A stretch of 64,000 bases of DNA from assembly GCA_037044905.1 (NCBI GenBank), contig JBAOKB010000182.1, forward strand, positions 1-64,000, written 5' to 3'. Source of the DNA: Hortaea werneckii. Taxonomy: Eukaryota > Ascomycota > Dothideomycetes > Mycosphaerellales > Teratosphaeriaceae. Shown piece after piece: positions 19,720 through 31,007 of this stretch (positions within the stretch are counted from its first letter, which is position 1; each line of letters opens with the position of its first letter). The translations under genes and the position numbers were made by a program. The notes under the pieces were generated by a model. That model saw only the letters and a list, made by a program, of their open reading frames with translations. It was not told the DNA's origin and made no database searches.

Positions 19720-22700
19720 TTACCGAATGTTCAAGCTCTCATACTTGATCCAGTTGCTTCGGTTCCTGTTCGCATGCTCGAGACCAAGGTGGTCACCGTC
19801 CTGCAGCTTGTCGGACAACACATCCTCTGTTGAAATTGGCATTAGCATCAGACTTCACCTCAATGTACAGGAAACATTTGGCGAAGACTTACCATCTTCA
19901 ATCCACACAGGCCTTGAATAGTTCTGACCACCTTTGACGACAGCAAAGCGTACCTTCTCAAGGTTCTTGCCTTTGATACCAGTTCGCTTTGACAATCTCT
20001 CCTTCGCATCCTTGAACAACTCGCCACCCTTGACCATGAACAAGAATGGAGCGCCATGGGACTTGCTCGGTTCCTTCTCGAAGTGGAAGCAAGGCGTGAG
20101 TCGATCGCCGTTTTCCTCATTAAGGTTCGCCTCGTCCTCCGGTGTCCGCTCGGCATAGAGTGTCATGAACTCGTTGAGCGCCAGTACACTTTGGTTCAGC
20201 GGTAGGATCTTGTACACTTTGTTCTGGTGCGACTCGTAGAATCGGATCTGGTCCATGATCTCATCGGGCAGGCTTGCACGTTTCTGAAGAGCGGCCAGCA
20301 CCTCCTTGAAAGTGGCTTGCTTGTGGATGAGCAGGTCGCATGGGTCTTCCTTTGTGATACCCTCGCTCAACAGCACCACTCTGACATTCTTGCGCTGCTC
20401 AAGGTCGGTAAGTGACATCTCTAGAACCTCATAGTACAGATGATCAGGAGCTTGAGGTTGCGAGTAGCTGTATCCACCGTACCCAGCAGAGCCGCCCAGA
20501 AGAATGGAGGCCATTGTGCTTCCTTGGAGGCGTTTGACCACCGTGCGAGGCTTGCCGGATTGGTTGTTAACCGTGGTGAAACGCAAATGGCTGGGCTCGA
20601 CCGGCTTAGTCGCAACACTGGACAGATGTTCCGCGACCTTGTGTGCCAGTGCGTCATAACCGTCCTTTCTACTGAGCGCGATCTTGAACACGGCCTGCTC
20701 CTCGTTTTGGACCTGGAAAGTTGGCGCTGGCCAGACCTTTGGTGTGAAGTGGACAAACAGTCGATTGACGAGGAAATCGTAGTACTCGACGGCGGTCAGA
20801 CTGGCGGTCGGCTGGATCTGGCGAATGAAGACCTGCTCATCTTCGGAGAGATGTCGTTGGAAGACGATGATATCTCCATCCTGAATTTCCGAGGCAATGA
20901 GGGTGTTCTTCGGCTTCATGCGCTCGATGTAGGTCTGCTTAATTTCCTCGTACAGCTCAAGCGAGACACCCTCTTCCCAGCCCATTATTCTCAAGATATG
21001 GGGCGCAATCTTCTCAGCCTTGTCCAGCGGTGACATGTAGATGTGGCCAAGACCGTTAAGCTGCTGCTTGTCAACGTCAAAGTATTTCAGGAAGATCATA
21101 ATCGGCCTCTGCTGCTGTTGTTGCTGCATCGTCATCGCATTTCCGTTCGTCATCGGACTGCTCGGTGCGCTGACCGGTTCTTCACTCGGCCAGATAGGCT
21201 TGCCGTCGGCATCCTTCTCAGCGGCTTCCAGGAAGACGCGGAATCCGCCTGTCCGCGTGCTGAATTTGTTGGCCGCCTCCTCAAGCGTCATGTCTGGCCA
21301 GGTCAGTGGGTGATCCGGCCTCACCGTGCCGTTCTGCCTATTGACCATGATCCACGGTCTAAGGGTACCTTCTTCTGCGCCATATTCCTTCGTCATCATC
21401 TTGGTAAAGTCAGATACGGTCATGCTCCGAAGTAGCCTGTGGGCCTTGGGTGCGGCAGGCTCTTCATCCTCGTCGGCTCCGTATTCCGCCCACGGGATGA
21501 GGTCTGCACCTTGGTATGCCTTGAAATGCTTCTCCGTCGCAACCAGAACCTGCATGTACAGGTGTGCCTCTTCTCTTTCCTTGCGCTTCCTCTCCGCCAA
21601 CGCCTTTTCTTCAGCAATCCTAGCAGGTAGATGCTCCGGGGGTGGAATCTTGCTCTCCTCCGGCATTATCTGGTCCAAACGACTTTCGCGGATGTATACC
21701 AGCATGTATGCGTTGTTGCTCCTCTTCGTACTCCACTGCCTGGTGTAAGGATTCTGTCCTTTCTGTAGTTGGCCGTTGATGTGGTAGTCGCCACCGAAGT
21801 TTTCTTCAGTCGCCTCGCGGGAAGTTGCTCGGGTAACTCGGTCATCATCGAAGCGGTAGAACTGCCCATTCTTTTCTGGCTTCAAGAAGGCGTAGTAATG
21901 TCCCGCATTCAGATCGCCGCTGTGGACCAACACGCCGTGCAGATGGTAAATGTAAGGTTCGCTCTTGTCGGCGTCGTCGTCCAGGTAAGGGGATGCATCG
22001 AAGACCTCCGGGAATTCGTATCGATCGTTGACTTTCATCATAGCGTCCCGCTGGAAGTCGTACTCGAATCGCTTAAGCTGTAAGTGTAATATGCTGGGGA
22101 ATGACTCGAAAATGACACCCTTCTTCGCATCCTGCAGTCCATAACCTTCAGCTGCGTATTTGTTGTCGCCTTCGAGGGTCTCCACCTCAATGTAGTTCTT
22201 GAAACTGTCGTGAAGGCTCTTGCAGCCAGACACATTCAGCTGAAGATCCCAGAAGTCCTCCGTTCTGCTGGACTCATAGTCCACGTTGATGCACCTCAAG
22301 TATGTCTTCATCTTGCCAACGAACATCTTCGGAAGGGCGTCTTCGGCCTCTGTGCCTCTCATCCGTGCTTCGAGCTTGTCCATCAAGATTCGGCTCAGCT
22401 CTTGCACATCCTGCTGTTCAAATATTTGCCTGCTTTCCCACCCAAACGAGTGTGTGAGCTCTTGCGTAGACACCGCTGTCTGATCAGTCTGCAATCGGTA
22501 GAAGAGGCGCTGGAGGGCATATGCAGACTGTGAGACTTCGCGATCCTTCTCGGTAGCGGTCGGAATCTGGTATACGGCTTTTCGGAATGCGCCGGTGAGG
22601 AAGAGGGACTGGAGGAGGGAGTTGAGATAGCAGGTAGCGCCTTGGTTGCGCAGACCGACCATGCCCGTCTCTTTCTTGCTGTCATAGTTGATAAAGTTGT

Positions 22701-23241
22701 GCCATAAGACACCCGTGGGGTCTTTCAATACGCGCACATATGCCGTCATCCTCGCACAGTCGCCCTCCACAAGCGGACGATCGAAGCCGTCAAATTTCTG
22801 GGCAAATATCCGGTTTTTGTCTGCAAACCGTGTGAAGCCCCAGTCGCCCTCGTCGGCTGTGAAACGGTGCTGTGCGACGTGCTGGATGTACATGCTCGGG
22901 TCGTTCGGATTGTGAAGGACGAGCATAAATTGCGCGCAGGCATACCAGTCTTCGGGTGGCTTCTCATTTTCGAAGCCTTGTTCGAGATAGAAACTAACAC
23001 TCTCTGAAGCCGAATTGCCGGCTGGGAAAAAGAGGATGCGCCATGGGTGGCCAGCGCAGTGGAAGACCGGGCCATGTGTCCGTTTGGGAAGGCTGCGCCA
23101 GTTGGTGATGTCCCATGAGAAAACCGCCTCTGCCTCGGTCTCGTAATCGGGATGTGCCGGCATGAACCGGTTCTTCATCTCTTCATGATCGGTGGCGAGG
23201 GGAGCGGCGGGTTCGGCGGCGGGGTCGGTGTCTTCTACCAT
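19720..23241 (-). CDS. UBP15: Ubiquitin carboxyl-terminal hydrolase, USP7/Ubp15 type
   Basis: Two exons (23241-19893 and 19826-19720, 66-nt intron with GTAAGT donor) give 1151 aa. Domains in order: N-terminal MATH/TRAF-like domain (about 40-165, SWDITNWRSLPKRTHGPVF), USP catalytic domain (about 195-510), then the ubiquitin-like repeats of the USP7 C-terminal half. The catalytic Cys is C204 in NQGATCYLNSLLQSLF and the His is H448 in GDLNAGHYYAFLKP. The small second exon adds the typical end (EDVLSDKLQDGDHLGLEHAN...), without which the protein would stop short. The family removes ubiquitin from cell-cycle, chromatin and peroxisomal substrates. Length and order agree with HAUSP/Ubp15. It is read away from the mitochondrial kinase at 24332. 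Confidence 0.95.
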
Positions 23242-24331
23242 GCTGTCGGCGTCGTTGGTGTCGGGCGTGATGCTGTTTGCGTTGAGGTCAGCTGATGATC
23301 AAGGACATGACCATCTCTGGTAAGATCATGTTTGGTGGTGCGTACATGGCTACCTGGTCATCCTTCTCATTGAAATCGCTGCCATTGTCCAAGCCGTCCG
23401 ACTGCATCAGCACGTCTGAGCCCAGTGACTGCATTTATCATCAGCTCTTATGTTCCCTGCACAAGCGAAGCGCATTCGCCACGGCGGGTTGGGTATTGTC
23501 ACTGACATCCATAATCTGGTGATACTACCTTGCGGCAAGGTCCTATTACGTATTGGTGCTGCTACTACTACCGCGGCTCCCGGCGGCAGGTGTCTCTTCT
23601 TTCTTTGCCCGGATTGGGGCAAGCTTGGCGGAGGAGAATGGAGGATCAGGCAGACAGACGAACTTTGGAAGCAGTACGGGTATCAACTCTGCCCAGGTGC
23701 GCTCCGATGAGAAGATGCCTCAGGCGATATCGATGCGCCGGCGCAAAGGAGGAGGCGAGGACAAAGAGAGTTGAAGAGGCCGATGTAGGCTGCGGGAATT
23801 AGAGGATCGCCGGTCGACCTCAATTAATACCCAGGTAGATAGGTAGGTAGGTGGAGACCTGGAAGCTGGAAGTTGTACACAGCAGACAGACAGAGAGACA
23901 AGCACCTCACTCAGACTCCACACTGCACGCAGAAAACGTACGTACGTCACTGCTTTGGCTTGGTCTGTGCGTACGCCTTGCCGACAGCTCACAAATTCAA
24001 CACTGTACTACCTACTTGTAGGTGTAGGTAGTACTGTACAGTAACGTATACACTATGATCAAGTGGCAAACGAAACCAAAGCATTCACTACGCGCCCAGT
24101 GGTGACCCTTATCGGCATTACTCCATTATCGCGCTCGGTAAATAGACACAGAAATGACTCGTATCGTAGCAACTCTTCAATCCCCCAAAAGCACTTCTGC
24201 CCCACCATCCACACGGCCCGTGCATCCCCTTCCTCGTGATTCCCAAAAACGGCATGTGAATTTCCATCTCGCCGCCTCCCACCCTCGAGACATCTGACAA
24301 TACCGTGAATGCCCGGTGCTGCTGGCGTATC
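23242..24331. promoter_or_regulatory. Shared upstream region of two divergent genes
   Basis: About 1.1 kb between the starts of the deubiquitinase (minus) and the mitochondrial kinase (plus). It holds short GTAG-, CAGA- and ACGT-type simple repeats around 23830-23950 and an inverted repeat at 24005-24034. No gene recognised. Confidence 0.5.
24005..24034. repeat. Perfect 11-bp inverted repeat
   Basis: GTACTACCTAC (24005-24015) pairs with GTAGGTAGTAC (24024-24034) around an 8-nt loop, about 300 bp upstream of the kinase start. It could be a protein-binding palindrome or hairpin; function unknown. Confidence 0.6.
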
Positions 24332-25705
24332 ATGCTGTTACCCCACAGATCCGCACATGGAGGGCTGACTGCCCTGTTAAGATTGCCACCAGCGCTCCGG
24401 CTCAGAGCATTCGCAACCGCAACCGCAACCGCAACACCAGCACCCCCATCATCTTCAGCCCCAGGACAGACACCACCATGGCGCCCAGCGGTCGTGCTCG
24501 ACGACTGGGTGCAACGTGAAGCGCGGCCCATCAGCTTGCGCCAACTCACCTTCTTTGGCAGACGATTGACCGAGCGCCGACTGCTGGACTCGGCCAACTA
24601 TGTACGTCTGGAGCTCCCAACCAGGATAGCGCACCGGTTGCGGAATATGCAGACGCTACCTTACTCGGCACTGACCAACGAACACATCCGTCATGTCTAT
24701 GAGCTGTACTACCGCGCATTCGAATTATTACGGAAAGTAGGCGAGGTCAAGACCGTCGACGACAACGACAAATTTTGCGACGTGCTGAAGCTGTGCTTAA
24801 AAGAACATCTTTCAGTGATCCCCAGACTGGCCATGGGGATCCTGGAAATCCAGGACTACGTTTCCGGAGACGAATGCGACCGCTTCATGACTACCCTGCT
24901 CCGGTCACGGATCAGCCGCAGGGTAATAGCAGAGCAGCATCTAGCCCTAACTGAAACATTCCACTCACCATGGCACTTCCCTGGCAAGCCAACCCACACA
25001 GCACCGGAAGACGACTTCGTAGGCGAGATCTTCCTCCGCTGCAACGCCAAAGAGATCATCGAAAAATGCGCCAAGACGGCATCGGACCTCACCAAGAAAG
25101 CCTTTGGGTCCGACGTCAGACTGCCCGAGGTGAAACTTCTGGGACACCTTGACACAACCTTCCCGTACATCCCTTCACACCTCGAATACATCATTGGAGA
25201 GCTGCTTAGGAACAGCATCCAAGCCGTAGTCGAGCAGACACCAGCAGGTACGCATCCCGAACCGATCGAGGTCCTGATCTGCGAAGCCGCCCAGCACGTC
25301 ATCATCCGGGTTTCCGACCGAGGAGGCGGCGTCGAACGCGATCTCCTCCCTTACCTCTGGTCCTTCGCCAAAGGCCCAAGACGGCACAAACGACTGGACG
25401 CGCTGCGCAAGGTGCCCCGCTTAGCAGCGACGATGCAAGAACTCCAACCCCCACCTTCAGACCCGGACGCAAAGTACGTTGCCGGTGATAAGTTCGCCGG
25501 CAGCCTGTCCACGCTCTCCGGGCGACCGCCGGATCTCCGACTCGGGATTGGTCTGCCGATGAGTCGCATCTACGCTGAATACTGGGCCGGCAGTCTCGAG
25601 CTGATTAGTCTGGAAGGGTATGGGTGCGATACGTTCCTGCAGATTAGTAAGCTTGGGAATAAGAACGAGGTGTTGAGTACGAGGGCTAGTATGGATGCTG
25701 TATAA
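24332..25705 (+). CDS. Mitochondrial PDH/BCKDH-type protein kinase
   Basis: Single exon, 457 aa, from the ATG of MLLPHRSAHGG. The Arg/Ala-rich first 45 residues look like a mitochondrial targeting peptide, followed by a Pro/Ser linker. The rest matches the pyruvate / branched-chain 2-oxoacid dehydrogenase kinase family: an alpha-helical N-terminal domain (YSALTNEHIRHVYELYYRAF) and a GHKL ATP-binding domain with N-box LEYIIGELLRNSIQAVVE, G1 box VSDRGGGV and G2 box GIGLPMSRIYAEYWAG. These kinases phosphorylate and inactivate the E1 subunit in the matrix. The divergent N-box and long loop before GIGLPMSR make PDH versus BCKDH specificity uncertain; yeast Pkp2 is the likely counterpart type. Confidence 0.9.
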   Translation: MLLPHRSAHGGLTALLRLPPALRLRAFATATATATPAPPSSSAPGQTPPWRPAVVLDDWVQREARPISLRQLTFFGRRLTERRLLDSANYVRLELPTRIAHRLRNMQTLPYSALTNEHIRHVYELYYRAFELLRKVGEVKTVDDNDKFCDVLKLCLKEHLSVIPRLAMGILEIQDYVSGDECDRFMTTLLRSRISRRVIAEQHLALTETFHSPWHFPGKPTHTAPEDDFVGEIFLRCNAKEIIEKCAKTASDLTKKAFGSDVRLPEVKLLGHLDTTFPYIPSHLEYIIGELLRNSIQAVVEQTPAGTHPEPIEVLICEAAQHVIIRVSDRGGGVERDLLPYLWSFAKGPRRHKRLDALRKVPRLAATMQELQPPPSDPDAKYVAGDKFAGSLSTLSGRPPDLRLGIGLPMSRIYAEYWAGSLELISLEGYGCDTFLQISKLGNKNEVLSTRASMDAV

Positions 25706-25791
25706 GCTTTCTGCGGATTGATTGGGAATGGTATGCCGTGAGGAACGAAGTGGAGTATACTGAGAATCGTATGTACATTGGATGACGGAGC

Positions 25792-26982
25792 TTACAGTAC
25801 GTCAAACCAACGGTGTTGTAGCAGCTCTCCGGCCGTCGGTCTTTGAAGCGGATCCAGCTGCATGATATCGCAAAGAAATTTCTTATCCTCCGGCAGTACC
25901 TCTTCATCCCTAACAAGCGAGAAAGGTCTGCGCGTTCCTTGCTGTTCAATCAATACGTGGATCGCAGCTAGGATGCTCTCTGACCCTTCGTCCAGAAGCT
26001 CCTTATAGCGTAAAGGAAAAGGTCCAAAGTATCTCGCCTGCTCCATCAAGACATGCGCGCGGAATTCAGGGTCATCTGCTGACACCCCATCGACCGGCTT
26101 GAACATGTGGAAACCGCGGCCCCAGAAGAGACTCATGAGCTTCACAAGAGATAGCGTCAGGTCTTGAAGCAGCAGAAAGATGCATAAGTAGGACGACGAA
26201 CCGTGGCGCCGAAAGACCATATGTCTGTTGAAGTGGACCAATGCAGGCCCAATAAGGCTTCTGGGCTTCGGAATATGGCGGCACCGATGATATGAGCGGC
26301 GCCAGGGGGGTGGGTGGTAAGATCGGTTTCGTATGCATCTCCTTTTAGATACAAATTTCAGCGTCGCGCTTCGAGTTGATAAATTTGAAGCTTACCACAG
26401 TCGGCCAGTTTGGCTTCCACGACCGTTGTGCCTTCTCAGTCATAGTTCAGGAGGATGTTGTCTGGTTTGATATCTTGCTTGCAATGCAAATTAGCCAAGG
26501 CTCGCTTTATAAGATTGAGTGTAAATGTCTTCTCACCCGTGTGGACAATCCCGTTTGCGTGCAGCGATTCCAACGCGGAAAGAATGTTACGGGCAATAGT
26601 TTTGATGTTCCGTCTCGATATTGGCGCCTTATTACTAGCCGATCTCAGCGCATCTTCATGCAAGTGCTCCAGTACCAGGCAATGAGGATCTTCTGTGTAG
26701 TCGATAAGTTGTCTGATACAAGCATGACCCTCAAACTTTTGCAAGACTCGCTTCTCGCGTTGAAGGCGGTTTTGAGAGGCGCACTTAAGCACAACATTAT
26801 TGTGGGCGGCACAGCTGCATGTGTGCTTAGTAGACAGCGACGTCAAATGGCTTTTGGTATAGAAGATGTGCACAAGAAGGCACCGACCTTGCGACCCAGA
26901 CCTGATCATGTAGCTTTCGGGTAATAGTGTATATACCTTTGCAACCTTTAACTGTCTGTCCTACACGGATAGTTGATGCCAT
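25792..26982 (-). CDS. Fungal serine/threonine kinase-like protein with an in-frame TGA
   Basis: Five exons (26982-26888, 26814-26537, 26473-26396, 26341-26202, 26139-25792) add to 939 nt in one frame. It starts MASTIRVGQTVKGCKGIYTI. Visible motifs: HNNVVLKCA (catalytic Lys), catalytic loop IVHTDIKPDNILLNYD across an intron, KLADCGDAYETD in place of DFG, RSPEALLG, TDIWSFGAT, and the ending LQRPTAGELLQHRWF. Codon 137, just after NILLNYD, is TGA (26436-26438), although the frame continues with conserved sequence on both sides (TVVEAKLADCG). This suggests a recent nonsense mutation or a sequencing error. The divergent metal-binding motif (DCG) recalls other fungal orphan kinases, possibly pseudokinases. 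It is divergent from the p24 gene. Confidence 0.75.
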
Positions 26983-27352
26983 TGCCAACAAGCCTTTTCA
27001 CACCTTCTATGGAGAGTGATCGGGCGGGAACATGGATCCAAGGAGTGCAGAGCTCGAATGGCCACTGCCGGTGACGCTACCAGTTGCCAGCTTTAAAACT
27101 GGTTGCCAGCTTCGGCTTTACGCCAACTAGCGCTCGGCACTTGTCAGCCAATGAGCATCCCGCGCATGTGCTCCGCTGCCGCGTATCTGTCGCGTGTCCA
27201 GAACGTACCTTAAGCTGTCGAGCCCATTCTAAGGAACTAATTCATGATTCGGGACCACATTTAACGACCGTCACGACCCTTCTTATTAGACCATTGCTGG
27301 GCCACACCACACCAGAGAGCAGAGCAATTGACTGCTCCCACGCCTACCCACC
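26983..27352. promoter_or_regulatory. Shared promoter region, kinase (-) and p24 gene (+)
   Basis: 370 bp between two divergent start codons. I see no specific motif I would defend. Confidence 0.45.
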
Positions 27353-28198
27353 ATGCTCGCTCTACTCCTCCCCTTCCTCAGCCTCCTCGGCCTCTTCACC
27401 ACCCATGCCTCTGCCACCGCTCTCACCTACAAATTGGTGCCGAACGAGAAAGAATGCTTCTACACCCATATCGAGAAGCCCGGCGTGAAGATCGCCTTCT
27501 ACTTCGCCGTGCAGACTGGCGGTAGCTTTGACAGTACGCATATAACATGGAGTCATGAATCCCGGTCACCGAAAGGGCACATGTTAACATAATGGGACAA
27601 CAGTCAACTACGCCGTCTATGGCCCCGCGAAAGAGCCCGGCAAGGAACGAGTCGTCCTCGAGGGCGAGAAAGAACGGCAGGGCGACTTCGTCTTCACCGC
27701 CAATGAGGCCGGCGAATACCGCTTCTGCTTCGACAACAACATGTCGACCGTTTCCGACAAGCTCGTAGACTTTGAAATCGCCGTACGTCCACACTCTCGT
27801 CCACCCCTAAACACTCTCTCGACTGACATGATTGGATACACCACACAGGTCGAAAACGAAGCCCGCTCCAGTCTTCCCCAGAAAGCCGGCGCGACCCCTG
27901 AACAGCTCTCCGGCGTCGAGGAGACGATCTTGAAGCTTTCCGGCCAGGTGTCCACCCTCGTACGACAGCAAAAATACTTCCGTACCCGCGAGAACAGGAA
28001 CTTCAGCACTGTCCGCAGCACCGAGGGGAGGATATTCCGATTCAGCTTGCTAGAGAGCGGGCTTATGGTTGCGATGGCTGCTTTGCAGGTGTTCATCGTC
28101 AAGATGTTCTTCACGGGCGGTAGGAAAGGTAAGATGATACGGCTTTAAATCTTGTTGGGTTGTGGCTTTGTACTAACTATTTTACAGGTTACGTATAA
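27353..28198 (+). CDS. p24 (EMP24/GP25L) cargo receptor of the early secretory pathway
   Basis: Four exons (27353-27533, 27604-27782, 27849-28128, 28188-28198) give 216 aa; the last intron has a perfect TACTAAC branch site. A signal peptide (about residues 1-22) is followed by a GOLD domain (LTYKLVPNEKECFYTHIEKP ... EYRFCFDNNMS, two Cys likely paired), a coiled-coil region (SSLPQKAGATPEQLSGVEE ... FRTRENRNF), one membrane helix (LMVAMAALQVFIVKMFF) and the short cytosolic tail GGRKGYV. The tail is completed only by the tiny last exon. p24 proteins cycle between ER and Golgi in COPI/COPII vesicles. The subfamily is uncertain; an Erp/gamma-like member is likely. Confidence 0.93.
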
Positions 28199-28725
28199 GC
28201 TTTCGAGTTGCTTCGATCTAGTATACTACCTGTACACTATCTACGCGGACAAGAGCGCACTCAGACCAGCCCAGCTAGCCTTGACTGGCTGTAACATCGT
28301 TTTCCACAGTCCCTACGAATGTGACACTCATCATTTGCATGACTGCACTCCTGCAACGCTAACGACTGGCCCCTTCCGCCCATATGCACACAAAAGCGAA
28401 CATCGGTTGCAGAGCGTCAAGCTGTAAAACCCTCCACGCTCTATTCAGGTCGGTGCTACTCTCACATCCTGAAAGTCACAAGTTTGAAGGTATCGCTTCA
28501 TGACGTCCCACTGTGCCGAAGGGTAGTACAGAGCAGCTGCTCTGTGCATTAATGACTCCGGCTTTCTGGAGTGCAGATAGCGTGATCAAACGACACAGCG
28601 TCCCATCCAAACATGAACGTACCACGCCATAGTTCGGCAGCCCCTTCGTCGGCTCACCTAACCCTGAACAAATTACTTTGCGCGGCACTGAATTAAACGT
28701 TTCCTCTCTCCCCTCACCACCAACA
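28199..28725. other. Gap between convergent genes
   Basis: 3' flanks of the p24 and EthD genes; nothing else recognised. Confidence 0.45.
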
Positions 28726-29319
28726 CTACCCAACCCTCTCACCCTGATCAATAACCATATACTCATCACCGACCATCATCTTCATGTCCTCCTCGACCAT
28801 GAAATTCTCATGATCTGGCGTCAACGCCTTACTCGCAGGATCGTACATGAATTTCGCAAAGTCCTTGAAGTCCTTGAAGACAAACGTGCAGATAGCGTCG
28901 TGGTCCATCATCGCTGCCGACTTCCCGTGCAGCATGTCGGCTATAATTGTGCGGTCGCGCTTGAGGCAGTATGTCTAGATATTGTCGAAATCAAAGTCTT
29001 AGTGGATGTTGTATGGATGGCGTCATTTGGACAGAAGTGGCGATAAGTGAATGTATTGCACGGCTGGGGACTTTTCCACGGGAAGAACCAGAGCGGAGAA
29101 GTGAATCGAAGATTTGAATTGGGAAATTAGAAGACGTACAAGGCTATATGTAATACAGTTGTGCTTCTCCAACACTGGCGCAGCCATCTGCGCATGTTTA
29201 TGGTTGTAGTGCTGGATGAAATCCTCATCGCTCATGCCGGGTTTCTTCTTCACGAGGATCGTGGCCTTGACCACTTTGCGAAAACCTGTGGTATTGGCAT
29301 AGCCGGCTTCTAAGACCAT
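28726..29319 (-). CDS. EthD-domain protein, 142 aa
   Basis: Two exons (29319-29140 and 28974-28726) give 142 aa; the 165-nt intron is long for this window. Conserved EthD features: ILVKKKPGMSDEDFIQHYNH at the N-terminus, the HAQMAAPVL segment, and FKDFKDFAKFMYDP near the C-terminus: a dimeric alpha+beta barrel fold. Fungal EthD proteins include polyketide dehydratase/cyclase-like enzymes and stress proteins. No polyketide synthase is nearby, so the substrate cannot be guessed. Confidence 0.85.
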
Positions 29320-31007
29320 ATTAACAAGGAAGGTTTTGTTTCCAAGAAGTTTGATTTCTGTGTCTTTTATTCAGATGATTTAATCTGGAAAGGGTGAGAT
29401 GGGTGAAGTTTCCACTTAGGTAAGACGGAGTTTCTCTAGCCTAAAGGCAGATTCGGACGTGGGTCAACCTAACTAAAGACATCACTTTCCACTCGATTCT
29501 CCTGTCATTTTCACAGAGACTACCAAATTTCCCCATGATCTTGCGTGGGATCGAAACAGAAAAAAAGAAAGAAAAGGAAAAGAGAATAAAAATGTCTTTT
29601 TGACGAGATAAGAAAAGAAAAGGGAAACCCTCGAGCTTGATTGGTTATCCACACGCTTCCTCAGCAAAGGCCCAGTTCACCACCCACAACCTCCCCCTGA
29701 CCGTAGCCACATCATCCAATCCCCACAACATCTGCCTCACCCTCTCAATGTCCCTTTGCAAAATCTCATCCCCACAAGACTCCAACACAGTACCCCGCTC
29801 CATCGAGCGCATGCCTCACCAACAACGCCCCAAAATCGTGTTTACGCGGACTGCGATTGCGGTGATAAGTCTGGCACAAATTGGTTCTCGAACCGACTCG
29901 CGGGGCACAGGGGCCGGGACGGGATTTCAGGCTGCGAATCCGGGATCTGGCGCGGCTATAGAGGACATATTGGCAGGTTTCTGTATCGAGAAAGAAAGCG
30001 GAGCCGGGATCGCAAGGACACATGCAGTGATCGGTACCCCGACCACATGACCGCGAGGCAGATGGTGCCTTCGTCCGCGTCCTCGACGGGGGAGTAGAGA
30101 TGATCGTAGAAGTCGACGAGAATGTTCTTTAGGAGTAGTAGTCAAAGGACCGTCCCTGTCAATGTCACTGGCACCGCTGTAGCTAATGACAAGCCGTGCC
30201 ATTGGATTGAGAAAGTCCGAGAATCACTGTGATTGTTTTTCGTAGGGAGCGGGAACCAAATCCGGAAAAATTGAAAGAGAAGAGAAGAGAAGACGAGAAG
30301 GGAGCTTGCCATGGAAGCATCAACCTACCGCTTATGAAAGCGTGCGCCTACATGTGCATGCCAAAAGTGACAGCGATTTCACCGGCAGACCAAGAAGATC
30401 CAGCATGCCCTGGACAGCCGCAGCCGCAAAAGCATTGTTTCGATGAACCGGCAAGGAAGAGACACGTTAGACAGCAATGGAGACAATGAGCGGGCTTCAG
30501 GAGCATGCGCCATAAGACTCCACGAAACTCCACGAGCCCAGTCAACTCACAAGCCGACTGGAGCATTAGCGAGACTCAAAGAGGGGTGGCCACGCACCTG
30601 TGCACAAAACTGTTTCCTATCATCCTCAAGGCGTGTATTGGGAGCAGATACAAGACACGAAAAAGCAGATTTGTGGATCGTGACGGTGTCGTATAGGGTG
30701 CAAGATTTTCGTTTACAGCTTCATGGCGGACTGTCAGCATGATTTGCAAGAGGACATAATGGGACGTAAGTTCGGACTTACTCTCTGAGTACGTCATCCC
30801 TTTTCCATCCCCAGTGGCCGTACGCCGTGATCAAGTTAAGTCAGAAAGCATTGCCAGAATGGATGTCGTAGCAAGCTAGTAGTTTTTTGATTGCCGGTGG
30901 TAAATGTGTCGCAGTAAGCAGAGCACGAATCGCAAGTCCTCCTAATGGAAGTTATGGCGATTCGTAGGTGGCGCTCATTCGTCGGCTACTCCATGAGTTT
31001 CGCAGCT
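29320..31007. other. 1.7-kb intergenic region, no certain gene
   Basis: Several medium frames on both strands (notably minus strand 29650-30202) lack a consistent splice chain or a known domain. They may be remnants of a lost gene. No repeat structure seen. Confidence 0.4.

Noticed and set aside
19272..19748. 158-codon plus-strand frame
   Set aside because: It overlaps the last exon of the deubiquitinase, is very basic with Lys runs, and has no recognisable domain.
29650..30202. Possible minus-strand gene with three alternating frames
   Set aside because: Each frame has coding-like stretches, but I could not find splice sites joining them, and no family is recognisable; perhaps a decayed gene.
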